Of a stretch of 64,000 nucleotides of DNA, positions 32,688 to 41,037 are shown piece by piece. How positions within the stretch are numbered: position 1 is the stretch's first letter; each line of letters begins with the position of its first letter. Made by a program: the position numbers and the translations under genes. The stretch covers positions 186,001 through 250,000 of the forward strand of contig CAVZEM010000011.1 of NCBI GenBank assembly GCA_963774305.1, read 5' to 3'. The stretch is from DASUPK01 sp963774305. GTDB taxonomy: Bacteria > Actinomycetota > Thermoleophilia > Solirubrobacterales > 70-9. The notes under the pieces are model-generated. The model was not told where the DNA came from, ran no database searches, and was given only the letters and a program-made list of their open reading frames with translations.

Positions 32688-33009
32688 CTAGACTCTCCAG
32701 AACTCGGCGATCTGCGCTGTGCAGGCTCTTTCCCTTGCGGTCCGGGACGCGGATCTCGACCATCGTCAGCGCGCGTTCGTCGTCGACTGCGACCACCTGG
32801 GTTATCTCGGCGCTTCCCCCGGCTTCCTGCAGATCCGGAACGCGCGCCATGTACGCCTCACGATCGTTGACCGTGTCGACGCCGGCGTCCGCGTTCGTGA
32901 CGTAGGCGACCACATCCTCCGCCAGCAACGATGCGGCGGCTTCGCGATCGCCGTCTGCGTAGGCCTGGAAGAAGGTCCGAGAGACCTCGGCGGGGTCTGA
33001 CGCGGTCAC
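32688..33009 (-). pseudogene. SnoaL-like protein with probable C-terminal frameshift
   Basis: The first 95 residues (SDPAEVSRTFFQAYADGDRE ... ALTMVEIRVPDRKGKSLH) are a normal NTF2/SnoaL-like cone-fold start. After KSLH the frame runs on into low-complexity Ser/Ala-rich sequence antisense to the gene next door. Shifting by one base gives AQIAEFWRV and a TAG at 32688-32690, exactly how members of this family end (G-x-I-A-E-x-W). So a small deletion or single-base change probably broke the gene; a sequencing error is the alternative. Confidence 0.6.
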
Positions 33010-33135
33010 GTTCGCACCCTATTCGCCCACGAACCCGGAGCCGGACAGCGCGGGCCTCAGACACTCCGCTCAATCAAATGTCCAATCGCCACCTGGGTCT
33101 CAATAGTCGGTAGCCGTTACCGATTACTTGGTTGC

Positions 33136-34125
33136 ATGGACGCACAAGCGGATCGCCTGCGGGCGATCATCAAGACACAGAGCGAGATCGTGGCTGCGGA
33201 CCTGGATTCCGGCGAGGTCATGAGGCTGGTGGCCCAGCGCGCCCAGGAGCTCACGAACGCGAGCGCCGGCGTGATCGAGGTCCCTGACCGGGAGGAGATG
33301 GTCTACACGGTCACCACCGGCGATGCGACCCCTTATCTCGGAATCCGGCTCGACCGCGACAGCAGTCTCTCCGGCCTGGCCCTGGACCTCGATCAGGTGC
33401 TCCACTGCAATGACACCGAGGTGGACCCGCGAATCGACCGCGCCGCCTCGCGTCGGGTGAACGCCCGCTCGATGATCGCGGTGCCCCTGCGGCATGGTGG
33501 CGAGGCCGTCGGGGTGCTCAAGGTCTACTCGTCGGATGCCAACGCCTTCGGGCCGGAGCACGTCGAAACGCTCCAGCTGCTCACCGAGTCGATCTCCGCC
33601 CAGATGGCGCATGCCTCCCTGTTCGAGGTCAAGGAGAAGGAGAGCAGAACGGACGCGCTCACGGGTCTGTTCAACCGCCGCGCATATGAGGAGCGGCTGG
33701 CGATCGAGGCCGCGAGGAGCGCTCGCTACGGGCATCCGCTGGCGCTCGGTCTCTTCGACCTCGACGGGTTCAAGGGCGTCAACGACCAGCTCGGCCACCC
33801 CGCCGGCGACAAGGTGCTCCAGGGAGTTGCCAGGGCGATCGATTCGTCCCGGCTGACCGACGACGCGTTCCGGATCGGCGGCGACGAGTTCGCACTGCTG
33901 ATGCCGGAGACCAAGCTCGAGGGCGCGAAGATCGCGGCGGAGCGGGTTGTCAAGGCGATCGAGGCAGCGCATCTCGGCGACCGGGCAGTTACAGCGTGCT
34001 TCGGGGTCGCCTCGCTGTCCAGCGGCGACGGACTCGCGTTGCACGACGTCGCCGATCGCTCCCTCCTGGCAGCGAAGCACCGCTCGCCGTCCAGGACCCG
34101 GACTGTGCCCAGGTTCGCTCGCTGA
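33136..34125 (+). CDS. GAF-GGDEF diguanylate cyclase
   Basis: 329 residues, soluble. GAF domain about 15-165 (RRVNARSMIAVPLRHGGEAVGVLKVY) and GGDEF domain 170-325. Active site GGDEF with I-site RLTD five residues before it; DALTGLFNRRAYEER and DLDGFKGVNDQLGH are intact. Makes c-di-GMP in response to a small ligand or redox cue bound by GAF. The last 15 residues are Arg/Pro-rich and unlike the usual end. Confidence 0.9.
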   Translation: MDAQADRLRAIIKTQSEIVAADLDSGEVMRLVAQRAQELTNASAGVIEVPDREEMVYTVTTGDATPYLGIRLDRDSSLSGLALDLDQVLHCNDTEVDPRIDRAASRRVNARSMIAVPLRHGGEAVGVLKVYSSDANAFGPEHVETLQLLTESISAQMAHASLFEVKEKESRTDALTGLFNRRAYEERLAIEAARSARYGHPLALGLFDLDGFKGVNDQLGHPAGDKVLQGVARAIDSSRLTDDAFRIGGDEFALLMPETKLEGAKIAAERVVKAIEAAHLGDRAVTACFGVASLSSGDGLALHDVADRSLLAAKHRSPSRTRTVPRFAR

Positions 34126-34138
34126 ATAGTCTCCGGCA

Positions 34139-35206
34139 ATCGACTTCCAGGTCCGCAAAGACGATCTGCACGAAACCCGCTTCGCCGACAGCGAGGCGCC
34201 GGAACTCGAATCGGGTCAGGTGCTGCTCGGGGTGGACTCCTTCGGCCTCACCACCAACAACATCACCTATGCGGTGATGGGCGAGGCGATGAACTACTGG
34301 GACTTCTTCCCGGCGGAGGACGGCTGGGCCCGGATGCCGGTCTGGGGCTTCGCCGACGTGGTGGCGAGCGAGGCCGAGGGCGTGCCCGAGGGCACGAGGA
34401 TCTTCGGCTACCTACCCCCCGCCTCCCACCTCGTCGTCCAGCCGGATCGCTCCGACCCGGCCGACTTCGTCGACACCAGCCCGCACCGAGCAAACCTGCC
34501 CGCCGCCTACAACCGCTACATCCGCATCGCGGGACTGCCGTTCTATGAGGAGAAGAACGAGGACCAGCAGATGCTGCTCTGGCCGCTCTACTTCACCTCT
34601 TTTCTGATCGACGACTTCCTAGATGACGAGGGCATGTTCGACGCGAAGACAGCGGTGCTCTCGAGCGCCTCCAGCCGGACCTCCTCCGCCCTCGCATACC
34701 TGCTCGACAGGCGCGACGGCATCGAGGTGATCGGCCTGACCTCCCCACGGAACGTCGAGTTCACCGAGTCGCTCGGCGTCTACGACAGGGTGGTGCCGTA
34801 CGAGGAGATCGAATCGCTCGAGCGGGAGCCGGCGGTCTACGTGGACATGTCGGGCGACGCCAAGGTCCGCAGCGCCGTCCACGGCCACTACGGCGACGAG
34901 CTCAAGCACTCCTCCGCCGTCGGCATCACCCATCGAGAGGACCTGGGCGGCGGCTCCGAGCTTGCCGGTCCGAATCCCGTCTTCTTCTTCGCCCCCGACC
35001 GGCTGCGCAAGCGCACCGAGGATTGGGGACCGGACGGCATCAACGAGCGGCTCGCCGAGTCCTGGACGCCGTACGTCGAGTGGACGCGCGACTGGCTCCA
35101 GGTCGAGCACGGGTCTGGCCCAGAGGACGTCGAGCGGATCTATCGCGAGCTGCTCGACGGGAAGTCCGACCCTGCGGTCGGGTACGCACTGGCGCCCGGC
35201 GACTGA
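34139..35206 (+). CDS. DUF2855 family protein (MDR-like)
   Basis: About 355 residues. Family landmarks: DFQVRKDDLHETRF, GVDSFGLTTNNITYAVMGEAMNYWDFFPA and GFADVVASEAEGVPEGTRIFGYLPPASH; the fold resembles medium-chain dehydrogenases. The conserved N-terminal residues begin right after an ATC at 34139, and no ATG/GTG/TTG lies between the in-frame TAG at 34127 and a GTG at 34220, which would remove 27 conserved residues. Either the gene starts at ATC or its original start was lost. Function unknown. Confidence 0.75.
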   Translation: MDFQVRKDDLHETRFADSEAPELESGQVLLGVDSFGLTTNNITYAVMGEAMNYWDFFPAEDGWARMPVWGFADVVASEAEGVPEGTRIFGYLPPASHLVVQPDRSDPADFVDTSPHRANLPAAYNRYIRIAGLPFYEEKNEDQQMLLWPLYFTSFLIDDFLDDEGMFDAKTAVLSSASSRTSSALAYLLDRRDGIEVIGLTSPRNVEFTESLGVYDRVVPYEEIESLEREPAVYVDMSGDAKVRSAVHGHYGDELKHSSAVGITHREDLGGGSELAGPNPVFFFAPDRLRKRTEDWGPDGINERLAESWTPYVEWTRDWLQVEHGSGPEDVERIYRELLDGKSDPAVGYALAPGD

Positions 35207-35233
35207 GCGCAAGTCAGGTGCCCTGGCGCCGGG

Positions 35234-36925
35234 TCACCTCCGGTGCTTCTTCTTCTTGCAGCCCTTCTTCTTGGCCGGGAACGCGCTGCGCTGCTTCCTC
35301 TTCCTCTTCTTCTTCTTGCACTTCTTTGCGGTTGTGTGAGAGGGCGAGGTCGGGACCAGCTCGTAGGCGCCGACGTCGCAGGCGGAGCCCTGCGGTCGAG
35401 CGATCCCCCGCTGGTCGGTCGACACCGCGCAGCTCCCGGCCGGCAGGGCGTTAATCGCCGGGCTGCCGGGATTGAGCGCCATCGTGGCGGTCAGGCCGCC
35501 GTTGGCCGCGAGCGGCGCCAGCAGCGGATTCCCAGTTGCCCCCGGGCAGCCGGTGGCGGCCGGGAAGCTGAGGTCGTTCGTGCCACCGGGGGCGGGGGCG
35601 CCGCAATTGGCCCCGCTGTCCGAAGCCGAGGCGGCGGCGAAGTTGTTCGCAACGATCGAGGTGTTCAGGATCCGGGAGGAACCGCTGTGAACGCCGCCGC
35701 CGGTCCCGTTTGCTCCGCTTGGGCTTCCTCCGAGGCCCGCGTTGTTCGCTGCGAGCGTCGAGAAGTCGACCGACCAGATTCCGTCGATGCCGCCGCCATT
35801 CCCACCGGCGCCACCGACGTTGCCCCCGAACACACTCGCTCCCCCCGGCCCTCCGGGACCTGCACTGTTCGCATTGAAGGTCGAGTTGTTGATGGCGCTG
35901 TTGAGAACCGAGACGCCCCCGCCACTGCCGCCGACCCCACCCGCTCCCCCACCGCCCAGGCTGCTCCCGCCTCCTCCACCGCCGCCGGCACCCGCGACGT
36001 TGCCGCTGAAGGTGGAGCCCCGGATCAGCATGATCGGTGTGATGGGCCCCTGGAAGACGGCGCCGCCCGAGCCGCCCTGGCCTCCGGCCCCCCCGTTGGC
36101 ACCCGTGCCGCCTCCGCCTCCTCCCCCGCCGGCTCCCCCGGAAGCGGCGTGATTGTTGGCGAAGCTGGTGTTGGTGATCTGGGCCCCGTAGTACGTGGAG
36201 ATGGCACCTCCTACGCCGCCGGCGCCGCCCTGCCCGCCTGGGCCGCCCGGAAAGCCCCCCGCACCGTTCCCGCCCGGCCCGCCGGCGCCGCCCACGCCGG
36301 CAGAGTTGCCGTGGAATGTCGAGTTGCTCACGGTCAGGCCGCCACCGCCCGCGGCGATGATCGCGCCGCCCTGGCCACCGTTGCCGCCGAACCCTCCGGT
36401 GCCCCCGACTCCCGTACCGGATGCATTCGTGCCCGCCACCCCGGGCGCGCCGTTTCCGGCCACGTTGCCCGCGAACTCGACCTGGTCGATCACCAGGGAC
36501 CCGATTGCGAGCTCAATCGCGCCGCCGCTCGCGCCACCGGAGCCGGGCGCCGTGCCACTCTTCGCGTGTCCGCCGGTGATCGTCAAGCTCCTGATCGTGA
36601 CCGTCTTGGACCCGGCGCTCTGGTTGATACTGAAGACCCGATCGGTCGAGGAACCCGTGATCGTCGTCTGGCCCATCCCCTGGCCACCAAGGGTTATGTC
36701 CTGCGTGATGTTGATCGAAGTACCTGAGCTCAGGACCGGATTCACGCCCGGATCGATCGTGATGTGGTCGCCCGCGCCGGCGTTCGCGATCTCGTAGCGG
36801 AGCGTACCCGGGGTCATCGTGTCGGCGGACGACGTCACGTCCGCCGCCCACGCCTGCGCGGTGAATACCGACCCCGCTGCGCCCAGCGCGATCGCAAATC
36901 CGATGGTTCTCCGAAGTCTCCTCAA
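35234..36925 (-). CDS. Glycine-rich secreted beta-helix protein with Lys/Cys tail
   Basis: 563 residues from TTG 36925, giving the signal peptide LRRLRRTIGFAIALGAAGSV; a longer frame to 37138 has no such start. The body is a right-handed beta-helix (parallel repeats such as GSTFSGN, NTSFANN, NSTFHGN, DQVEFAGN) interrupted by long runs of Gly-Gly-X (GGAGGPGGNGAGG), which recall mycobacterial PE_PGRS proteins. Near the end is a choice-of-anchor-Q type region (NPLLAPLAANGGLTATMALN, DQRGIARPQGSACDVGAYE), then a very basic two-Cys tail (KKCKKKKRKRKQ ... KKKGCKKKKHRR). Probably surface-exposed. Confidence 0.8.
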   Translation of the reverse strand: MRRLRRTIGFAIALGAAGSVFTAQAWAADVTSSADTMTPGTLRYEIANAGAGDHITIDPGVNPVLSSGTSINITQDITLGGQGMGQTTITGSSTDRVFSINQSAGSKTVTIRSLTITGGHAKSGTAPGSGGASGGAIELAIGSLVIDQVEFAGNVAGNGAPGVAGTNASGTGVGGTGGFGGNGGQGGAIIAAGGGGLTVSNSTFHGNSAGVGGAGGPGGNGAGGFPGGPGGQGGAGGVGGAISTYYGAQITNTSFANNHAASGGAGGGGGGGGTGANGGAGGQGGSGGAVFQGPITPIMLIRGSTFSGNVAGAGGGGGGGSSLGGGGAGGVGGSGGGVSVLNSAINNSTFNANSAGPGGPGGASVFGGNVGGAGGNGGGIDGIWSVDFSTLAANNAGLGGSPSGANGTGGGVHSGSSRILNTSIVANNFAAASASDSGANCGAPAPGGTNDLSFPAATGCPGATGNPLLAPLAANGGLTATMALNPGSPAINALPAGSCAVSTDQRGIARPQGSACDVGAYELVPTSPSHTTAKKCKKKKRKRKQRSAFPAKKKGCKKKKHRR

Positions 36926-36997
36926 GCTGCCCCGGGTTCTGCCCTTGCCCCGCTGCGACTCTATCCGCTCGAACCTCGAGGCGCCACTCGTCGAGTT

Positions 36998-37445
36998 CGA
37001 GCAATTACCCTCGCGTTGGTGCCGTTCCTGATCCTGCTCGTGCTGGCCCTGGTGGGCGGGGAGCAGGCCTTGCCGCGCCGCCGAGCGCTTCAGGACATCG
37101 AACGGGGCGGCGGCTTGCCGGCTCCGGGCAGTCGGCACGACCGCGATCGCCCGGTTGGACAGCGCACCTCGGCCCTACCAGCGGATGGAGCGGGAGCAGG
37201 TCGAGTTCTGGCAGAACGTGGAGTGGTCGCATGAGACGGCTCGCGCCGCCCCACGTCCGGTCAGGCATCTGGGGCTGGACGGGTATTGGTTCCCGGTGCA
37301 GAACCGATTGCTGACCACCGACGGCGTGCGGCTGATCACGATCAAGGTGCGGGCTCCGTCAATGGGCCCATCGGAGCGCAAGGCCGCGGCCATCAGGCTG
37401 GCGCGCACCTACCTCGGCCCACTGCACAAGCCGCCCGGGTACTAG
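36998..37445 (+). pseudogene. Probable frameshifted small membrane-anchored protein
   Basis: One frame encodes a membrane helix ITLALVPFLILLVLALVGG followed by EQALPRRRALQDIER. A second frame then reads TTAIARLDSAPRPYQRMERE ... VEFWQNVEWSHET ... YWFPVQNRLLTTDGVRLITIKV to the stop at 37445. The switch would occur in the GC tract 37103-37113, so a one-base indel likely splits one gene. A start codon is not obvious. The remaining sequence between 36926 and 37000 shows nothing. No family recognised. Confidence 0.45.
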
Positions 37446-39028
37446 ACCTCCAGCCGCTGCTCCTCGAGGTCGAGCTCGCGCTCGACCCGGCGCATCACGT
37501 CGGCGCTGATCTCGCGCCGATTCCGCAGTCGGACGAGCTCCGCGCGCTGCACCGCGAAGATCTCGTGCATCAGGCGCTGATAGGCAAGGGAGCCCTCCTC
37601 AAGACCGTCCTCGTCCTCGATCTTCCCGGCCCGGATCGCGAATCGCCTCTTCCGGAAGCTGTAGAGGGCACGGACGCGCTCGATGGTGCCGTCACGGGTC
37701 CAGTCCTCCCCCTCGAGCTCGTCGACCCGATCGAGGGCGGCCTTCGCGATCACCAGCCGGGCCTTGACCTCCTCGTTCTCCTCGTCGGCGCCGTCCTCCA
37801 CCACTCCCAGCCGCCGGATCACCCAAGGAAGCGTGAGCCCCTGCCCGACGACGGTCACGAGGATCAGCGAGAAGGTGATGAACAGGATCAGGTTCCGGCC
37901 CGGGAATGGCTCGCCGCCGTTGGTGTGGAGCGGCAGCGCCAGGGCCGCCGCCAGCGAGACCGCACCGCGCATTCCCGCCCAGCCCCCGATCGTCCTTTCA
38001 CGCCAGGTCGAACGTCTCGCCCGCTGGGATTCACGACGATCGAGCGTCCGGATCACCACGGTGATCGTGTTGATCCAGACGAATCGCATCACGATGACGA
38101 CGCCGCAGACGACCGCGGCGTAGCCGACCACCTCGCCCATCGGTCTACCGCTGAGCCCGTCGACGATCGTCGGCAGCTGCAGGCCGATCAGGATGAAGAG
38201 CGTCGCGTTGAGGAGGAACGTGAGGATCGACCAGAGGGCGAAGCCCTGCATCCGGCTCTCCGGCGAGGCGATCTCGGGCGCGCGGAAGCCCAGGACCAAT
38301 CCACAGGTGACCACCGCGAGGACCCCGGAGACTCCGAGCTGGTCCGCCGGGATGAAGGCGCCATAGGCGCTGAACAAGGAGATGGCCAGCTCGGTATTGA
38401 CGTCGTTCACCCGCTTGCGGATCTCGGCGATCGTCCAGCCGACCACCAAGCCGATCGCCACCCCGCCCGCGACGTCCCCGAAGAACTGAAGGACTGTGTG
38501 GGACGCCGAGACCCCCTCGCCGATCGCGGCGGCCACGGCCACCTTGTAGGCGAGGAGGGCGGCCGCATCGTTCACCATGCTCTCGCCCTCGAGGACGTTC
38601 ACCATCCGCCTGGGAGCGCCGACCCGGCGCATGATCGAGGTGGCCGCCGCCGGGTCGGTCGGCGAGACGATCGCCCCGAGCGCGAACGAGACGGCCCAGG
38701 GAAGGTCCATCACCTCGTGGGCGACCACTCCGACGACCGCCGCCGTGGCGAGCGTCATCCCGACCGCGTTGAGAGTGATGACCCGCGCATCGGTGCGCAG
38801 GCTGCGCAGGTCGTAGAAGAAGGCCGACGCGTAGAGCAGCGGCGGCAGGAAGACCAGCAGAACGAGATCCGGGTTGAGCGTGATGTCGGGGATCCCGGGG
38901 ATCAGGCCCAGGACCAGTCCCCCGAGCACCAGCGTGATCGGGTAGGGGATGGTCAGCCGGTTGGCGAGCGCGTTCAGCCCGGCGGCTGAGACGAACAGCG
39001 CTGCGAGAAGGATCTGGACATCCCCCAT
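37442..39028 (-). CDS. CPA1-family Na+(K+)/H+ antiporter
   Basis: 528 residues, about 12 membrane helices. Transport-site motifs SPTDPAAATSIM and GESMVNDAAALL (the ND pair of CPA1/NhaP exchangers) are intact; FLLNATLFILIGLQL and GMRGAVSLAAALALP follow. A hydrophilic C-terminal domain of about 110 residues (charged, probable coiled coil) is like that of YjcE/NhaP2 types. Its stop overlaps that of the convergent frame at 37445. Confidence 0.92.
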   Translation of the reverse strand: MGDVQILLAALFVSAAGLNALANRLTIPYPITLVLGGLVLGLIPGIPDITLNPDLVLLVFLPPLLYASAFFYDLRSLRTDARVITLNAVGMTLATAAVVGVVAHEVMDLPWAVSFALGAIVSPTDPAAATSIMRRVGAPRRMVNVLEGESMVNDAAALLAYKVAVAAAIGEGVSASHTVLQFFGDVAGGVAIGLVVGWTIAEIRKRVNDVNTELAISLFSAYGAFIPADQLGVSGVLAVVTCGLVLGFRAPEIASPESRMQGFALWSILTFLLNATLFILIGLQLPTIVDGLSGRPMGEVVGYAAVVCGVVIVMRFVWINTITVVIRTLDRRESQRARRSTWRERTIGGWAGMRGAVSLAAALALPLHTNGGEPFPGRNLILFITFSLILVTVVGQGLTLPWVIRRLGVVEDGADEENEEVKARLVIAKAALDRVDELEGEDWTRDGTIERVRALYSFRKRRFAIRAGKIEDEDGLEEGSLAYQRLMHEIFAVQRAELVRLRNRREISADVMRRVERELDLEEQRLEV

Positions 39029-39137
39029 GACGAGGGATTTTGGAGGGTCACGCCGAAAGGCGCGTCCGAGGGCCTAGATCCGGCCGACGGCCTCCATCGC
39101 CTCATTGCCGTCGGCGCCGGTCAACTCCCTGTAGCGG

Positions 39138-40655
39138 TTAGGAGGCCTGGATCTTCGCACCCGCGTGCTGCTCGCGGAGCACGCGACGGAGGATCTTGCC
39201 CGAGGCCGACTTCGGGATCTCCTCCACGAACTCGACCTCACGGATCTTCTTGTAGGGGGCGACATGTTTGGCGACGTACGCGATCAGCTCCTCGGCGTCG
39301 ACATCCTTCGCCACCACGAACGCCTTTGGTGCCTCGCCCCCGTCCTCCATCGGGACCCCGATCACGCCGGCGTCCCTCACCTTCGGATGGGAGACGAGCA
39401 CCGCCTCGAGCTCCGCGGGCGGCACCTGGTAGCCCTTGTACTTGATCAGCTCCTTGAGCCGGTCGACGATGAAGAAGAAGCCCTCCCCGTCCACCCGTGC
39501 GATGTCGCCGGTCCGCAGCCAGCCGTCCTCGACCATGGTGTCCGCGGTCGCCTCCGGGTTGTTGAGGTAGCCGCGCATCACCTGCGGGCCGCGGATCCAG
39601 ATCTCGCCCTGCTCACCCTCGGGCACGTCCTCCTCGGTTGCGGGATCGACCAGGCGAGCCTCCGTGTTCGGGACCAGGGCGCCGACGCTGCCCGGCGGCG
39701 TCTCGGCGACCCGGGCGAGCCGGCTCTTGTGGCTCACCGGGCTGAGCTCGGTCAGGCCGTAGCCCTGCCGGACCGGCACGCCGATCTTGGCCTCGGCGCG
39801 GCCGGCGAGCTCGGCGTCGAGCGGGGCGGCGCCCGAGATGATCAGCTTCAGCTTCGAGAAATCGCGGCCCTCGATATCGGCGGTGGTGACCATGGCGAGG
39901 ATCACCGGAGGAGCGACGTGCAGCCAGGTGACCCCGTGCTCCTCGATCAGGTCCATGAGGGCGTCGCAGTCGAAGCGCGGCATGATCACGATCGTCGAGC
40001 CCTTCGCCAGCCCCATGTTGAGCACCACGGTCTGTCCATAGATGTGGAAGAAGGGCAGCAAGCCGACGAGCGTGTCCTCCTCGTTCACCGGCATCGAGTT
40101 CCAGGCTTGCTCGATGTTCGCCACCAGGTTGCGATGGGTGAGCATCACGCCCTTCATCAGGCCGGTGGTGCCGCTCGAGTACGGCAGGACCGCAAGCTCC
40201 TCCGGCTCGATCTCGATCTCGTCTGGCGTCGTACCGGTTTCCACTCCGTCGACGAAGGCCGGTGGATCGTCGATCAGCAGCTTGGACCCCGAGTTCTCCT
40301 CCTGGCGGCCCATCTCCTCCGGGGTGAGCAGTGGATTCATCGGGGTGACCACGCCCCCGACCCGGAGGATCCCGTGGTAGGCGATCGCCCACTCCGCGCT
40401 GTTCGGCCCAACCAGCGCGACCATGTCGCCTTTGCCGACCCCCCTTGCCTGTAGCGCCGCGGCGACTGCGTCCACCCTGGCCGCGAACTCGGCATAGGTC
40501 GTGACCGCACCGGTGGCGCCGTCGATCACCGCGGGATGATCGCCCCGCGCTGCCGCCCCACCCAGCACGTACTCGGGCACGTCCAGGTCCGGAATCTCGA
40601 TGTCCGGCTCGGGGCTGCGGTAGATCACTCTGACCTTGGCGTCCGATCCCTCCAT
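39138..40655 (-). CDS. AMP-binding acyl-CoA synthetase, 4-coumarate-CoA-ligase-like
   Basis: 505 residues. ANL motifs: P-loop LPYSSGTTGLMKGVMLTH, A5 QGYGLTELSP, A7 GDIARVD, A8 VDRLKELIKYKGYQVPPAE and A10 lysine in PKSASGKILRR. It activates a carboxylic acid to an acyl adenylate and then a CoA thioester; chain type cannot be told from sequence by eye. ATG 40655 fits the family; the frame beyond overlaps the upstream gene. Last gene of a tight leftward block (42380 to 39138). The gap 39029-39137 shows no gene. Confidence 0.9.
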   Translation of the reverse strand: MEGSDAKVRVIYRSPEPDIEIPDLDVPEYVLGGAAARGDHPAVIDGATGAVTTYAEFAARVDAVAAALQARGVGKGDMVALVGPNSAEWAIAYHGILRVGGVVTPMNPLLTPEEMGRQEENSGSKLLIDDPPAFVDGVETGTTPDEIEIEPEELAVLPYSSGTTGLMKGVMLTHRNLVANIEQAWNSMPVNEEDTLVGLLPFFHIYGQTVVLNMGLAKGSTIVIMPRFDCDALMDLIEEHGVTWLHVAPPVILAMVTTADIEGRDFSKLKLIISGAAPLDAELAGRAEAKIGVPVRQGYGLTELSPVSHKSRLARVAETPPGSVGALVPNTEARLVDPATEEDVPEGEQGEIWIRGPQVMRGYLNNPEATADTMVEDGWLRTGDIARVDGEGFFFIVDRLKELIKYKGYQVPPAELEAVLVSHPKVRDAGVIGVPMEDGGEAPKAFVVAKDVDAEELIAYVAKHVAPYKKIREVEFVEEIPKSASGKILRRVLREQHAGAKIQAS

Positions 40656-40665
40656 CGCCCTCAGC

Positions 40666-41028
40666 CTACTCGCGGCGCCCGAAGGCGAGGGCGGCGATCC
40701 CCCCGAACATCGCGAGCAGTGCGATCGCCGCGCCGATCCGGCCCCCTGTCGAGTGATGAACCTGCTCATCGAACAGGGTCAGGCCGAGAACGACGCTCGC
40801 CGCCGGATTGAAGATCGAGCTGGTCGCCACAGCTGGCGGCAGGATCCCGGTCTGGAGCGAGAGCTGGGTGATCGTCATGCCGGCGACCAGGAGTCCCGCT
40901 GCCACGCCGATAACCACCGCGCCCGCCACCACCCACTGCCCGATCGGCGCGTCCATCACGACCCGCTGCTGGAGAACCGTGCCGAGCGCGAACACCGCCG
41001 CGGAGCCGAAGGCGAGGATCACCGCCAT
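40666..41028 (-). CDS. Shortened EamA-like transporter (about four helices)
   Basis: 120 residues. The N-terminal segment MAVILAFGSAAVFALGTVLQQR is the start, and ITQLSLQTGILPPAVATSSIFNPAASVVLGLTLFDEQV the end, of a DMT-family group that normally has about 280-300 residues and ten helices. The middle is missing with the frame kept. The result has four helices, the size of small multidrug-resistance (EmrE-like) proteins. It may be a working dimeric mini-transporter or a decayed gene held open. Confidence 0.6.
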   Translation of the reverse strand: MAVILAFGSAAVFALGTVLQQRVVMDAPIGQWVVAGAVVIGVAAGLLVAGMTITQLSLQTGILPPAVATSSIFNPAASVVLGLTLFDEQVHHSTGGRIGAAIALLAMFGGIAALAFGRRE

Positions 41029-41037
41029 GGGCGGAGC

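Noticed and set aside
35243..36727. 494-codon plus-strand frame
   Set aside because: Shadow of the glycine-rich beta-helix gene; composition reflects its repeats.
35234..36925. GGX-coding repeats considered as a CRISPR or DNA repeat array
   Set aside because: Repeats are irregular in length and follow codon periodicity; they are protein-coding glycine repeats.
37286..38989. 567-codon plus-strand frame
   Set aside because: Antisense to the CPA1 antiporter and made of charged low-complexity sequence.
39029..39137. Short minus-strand protein-like end (NRYRELTGADGNEAMEAVGRI)
   Set aside because: No start codon and too short to name; could be a gene scrap, but evidence is insufficient.
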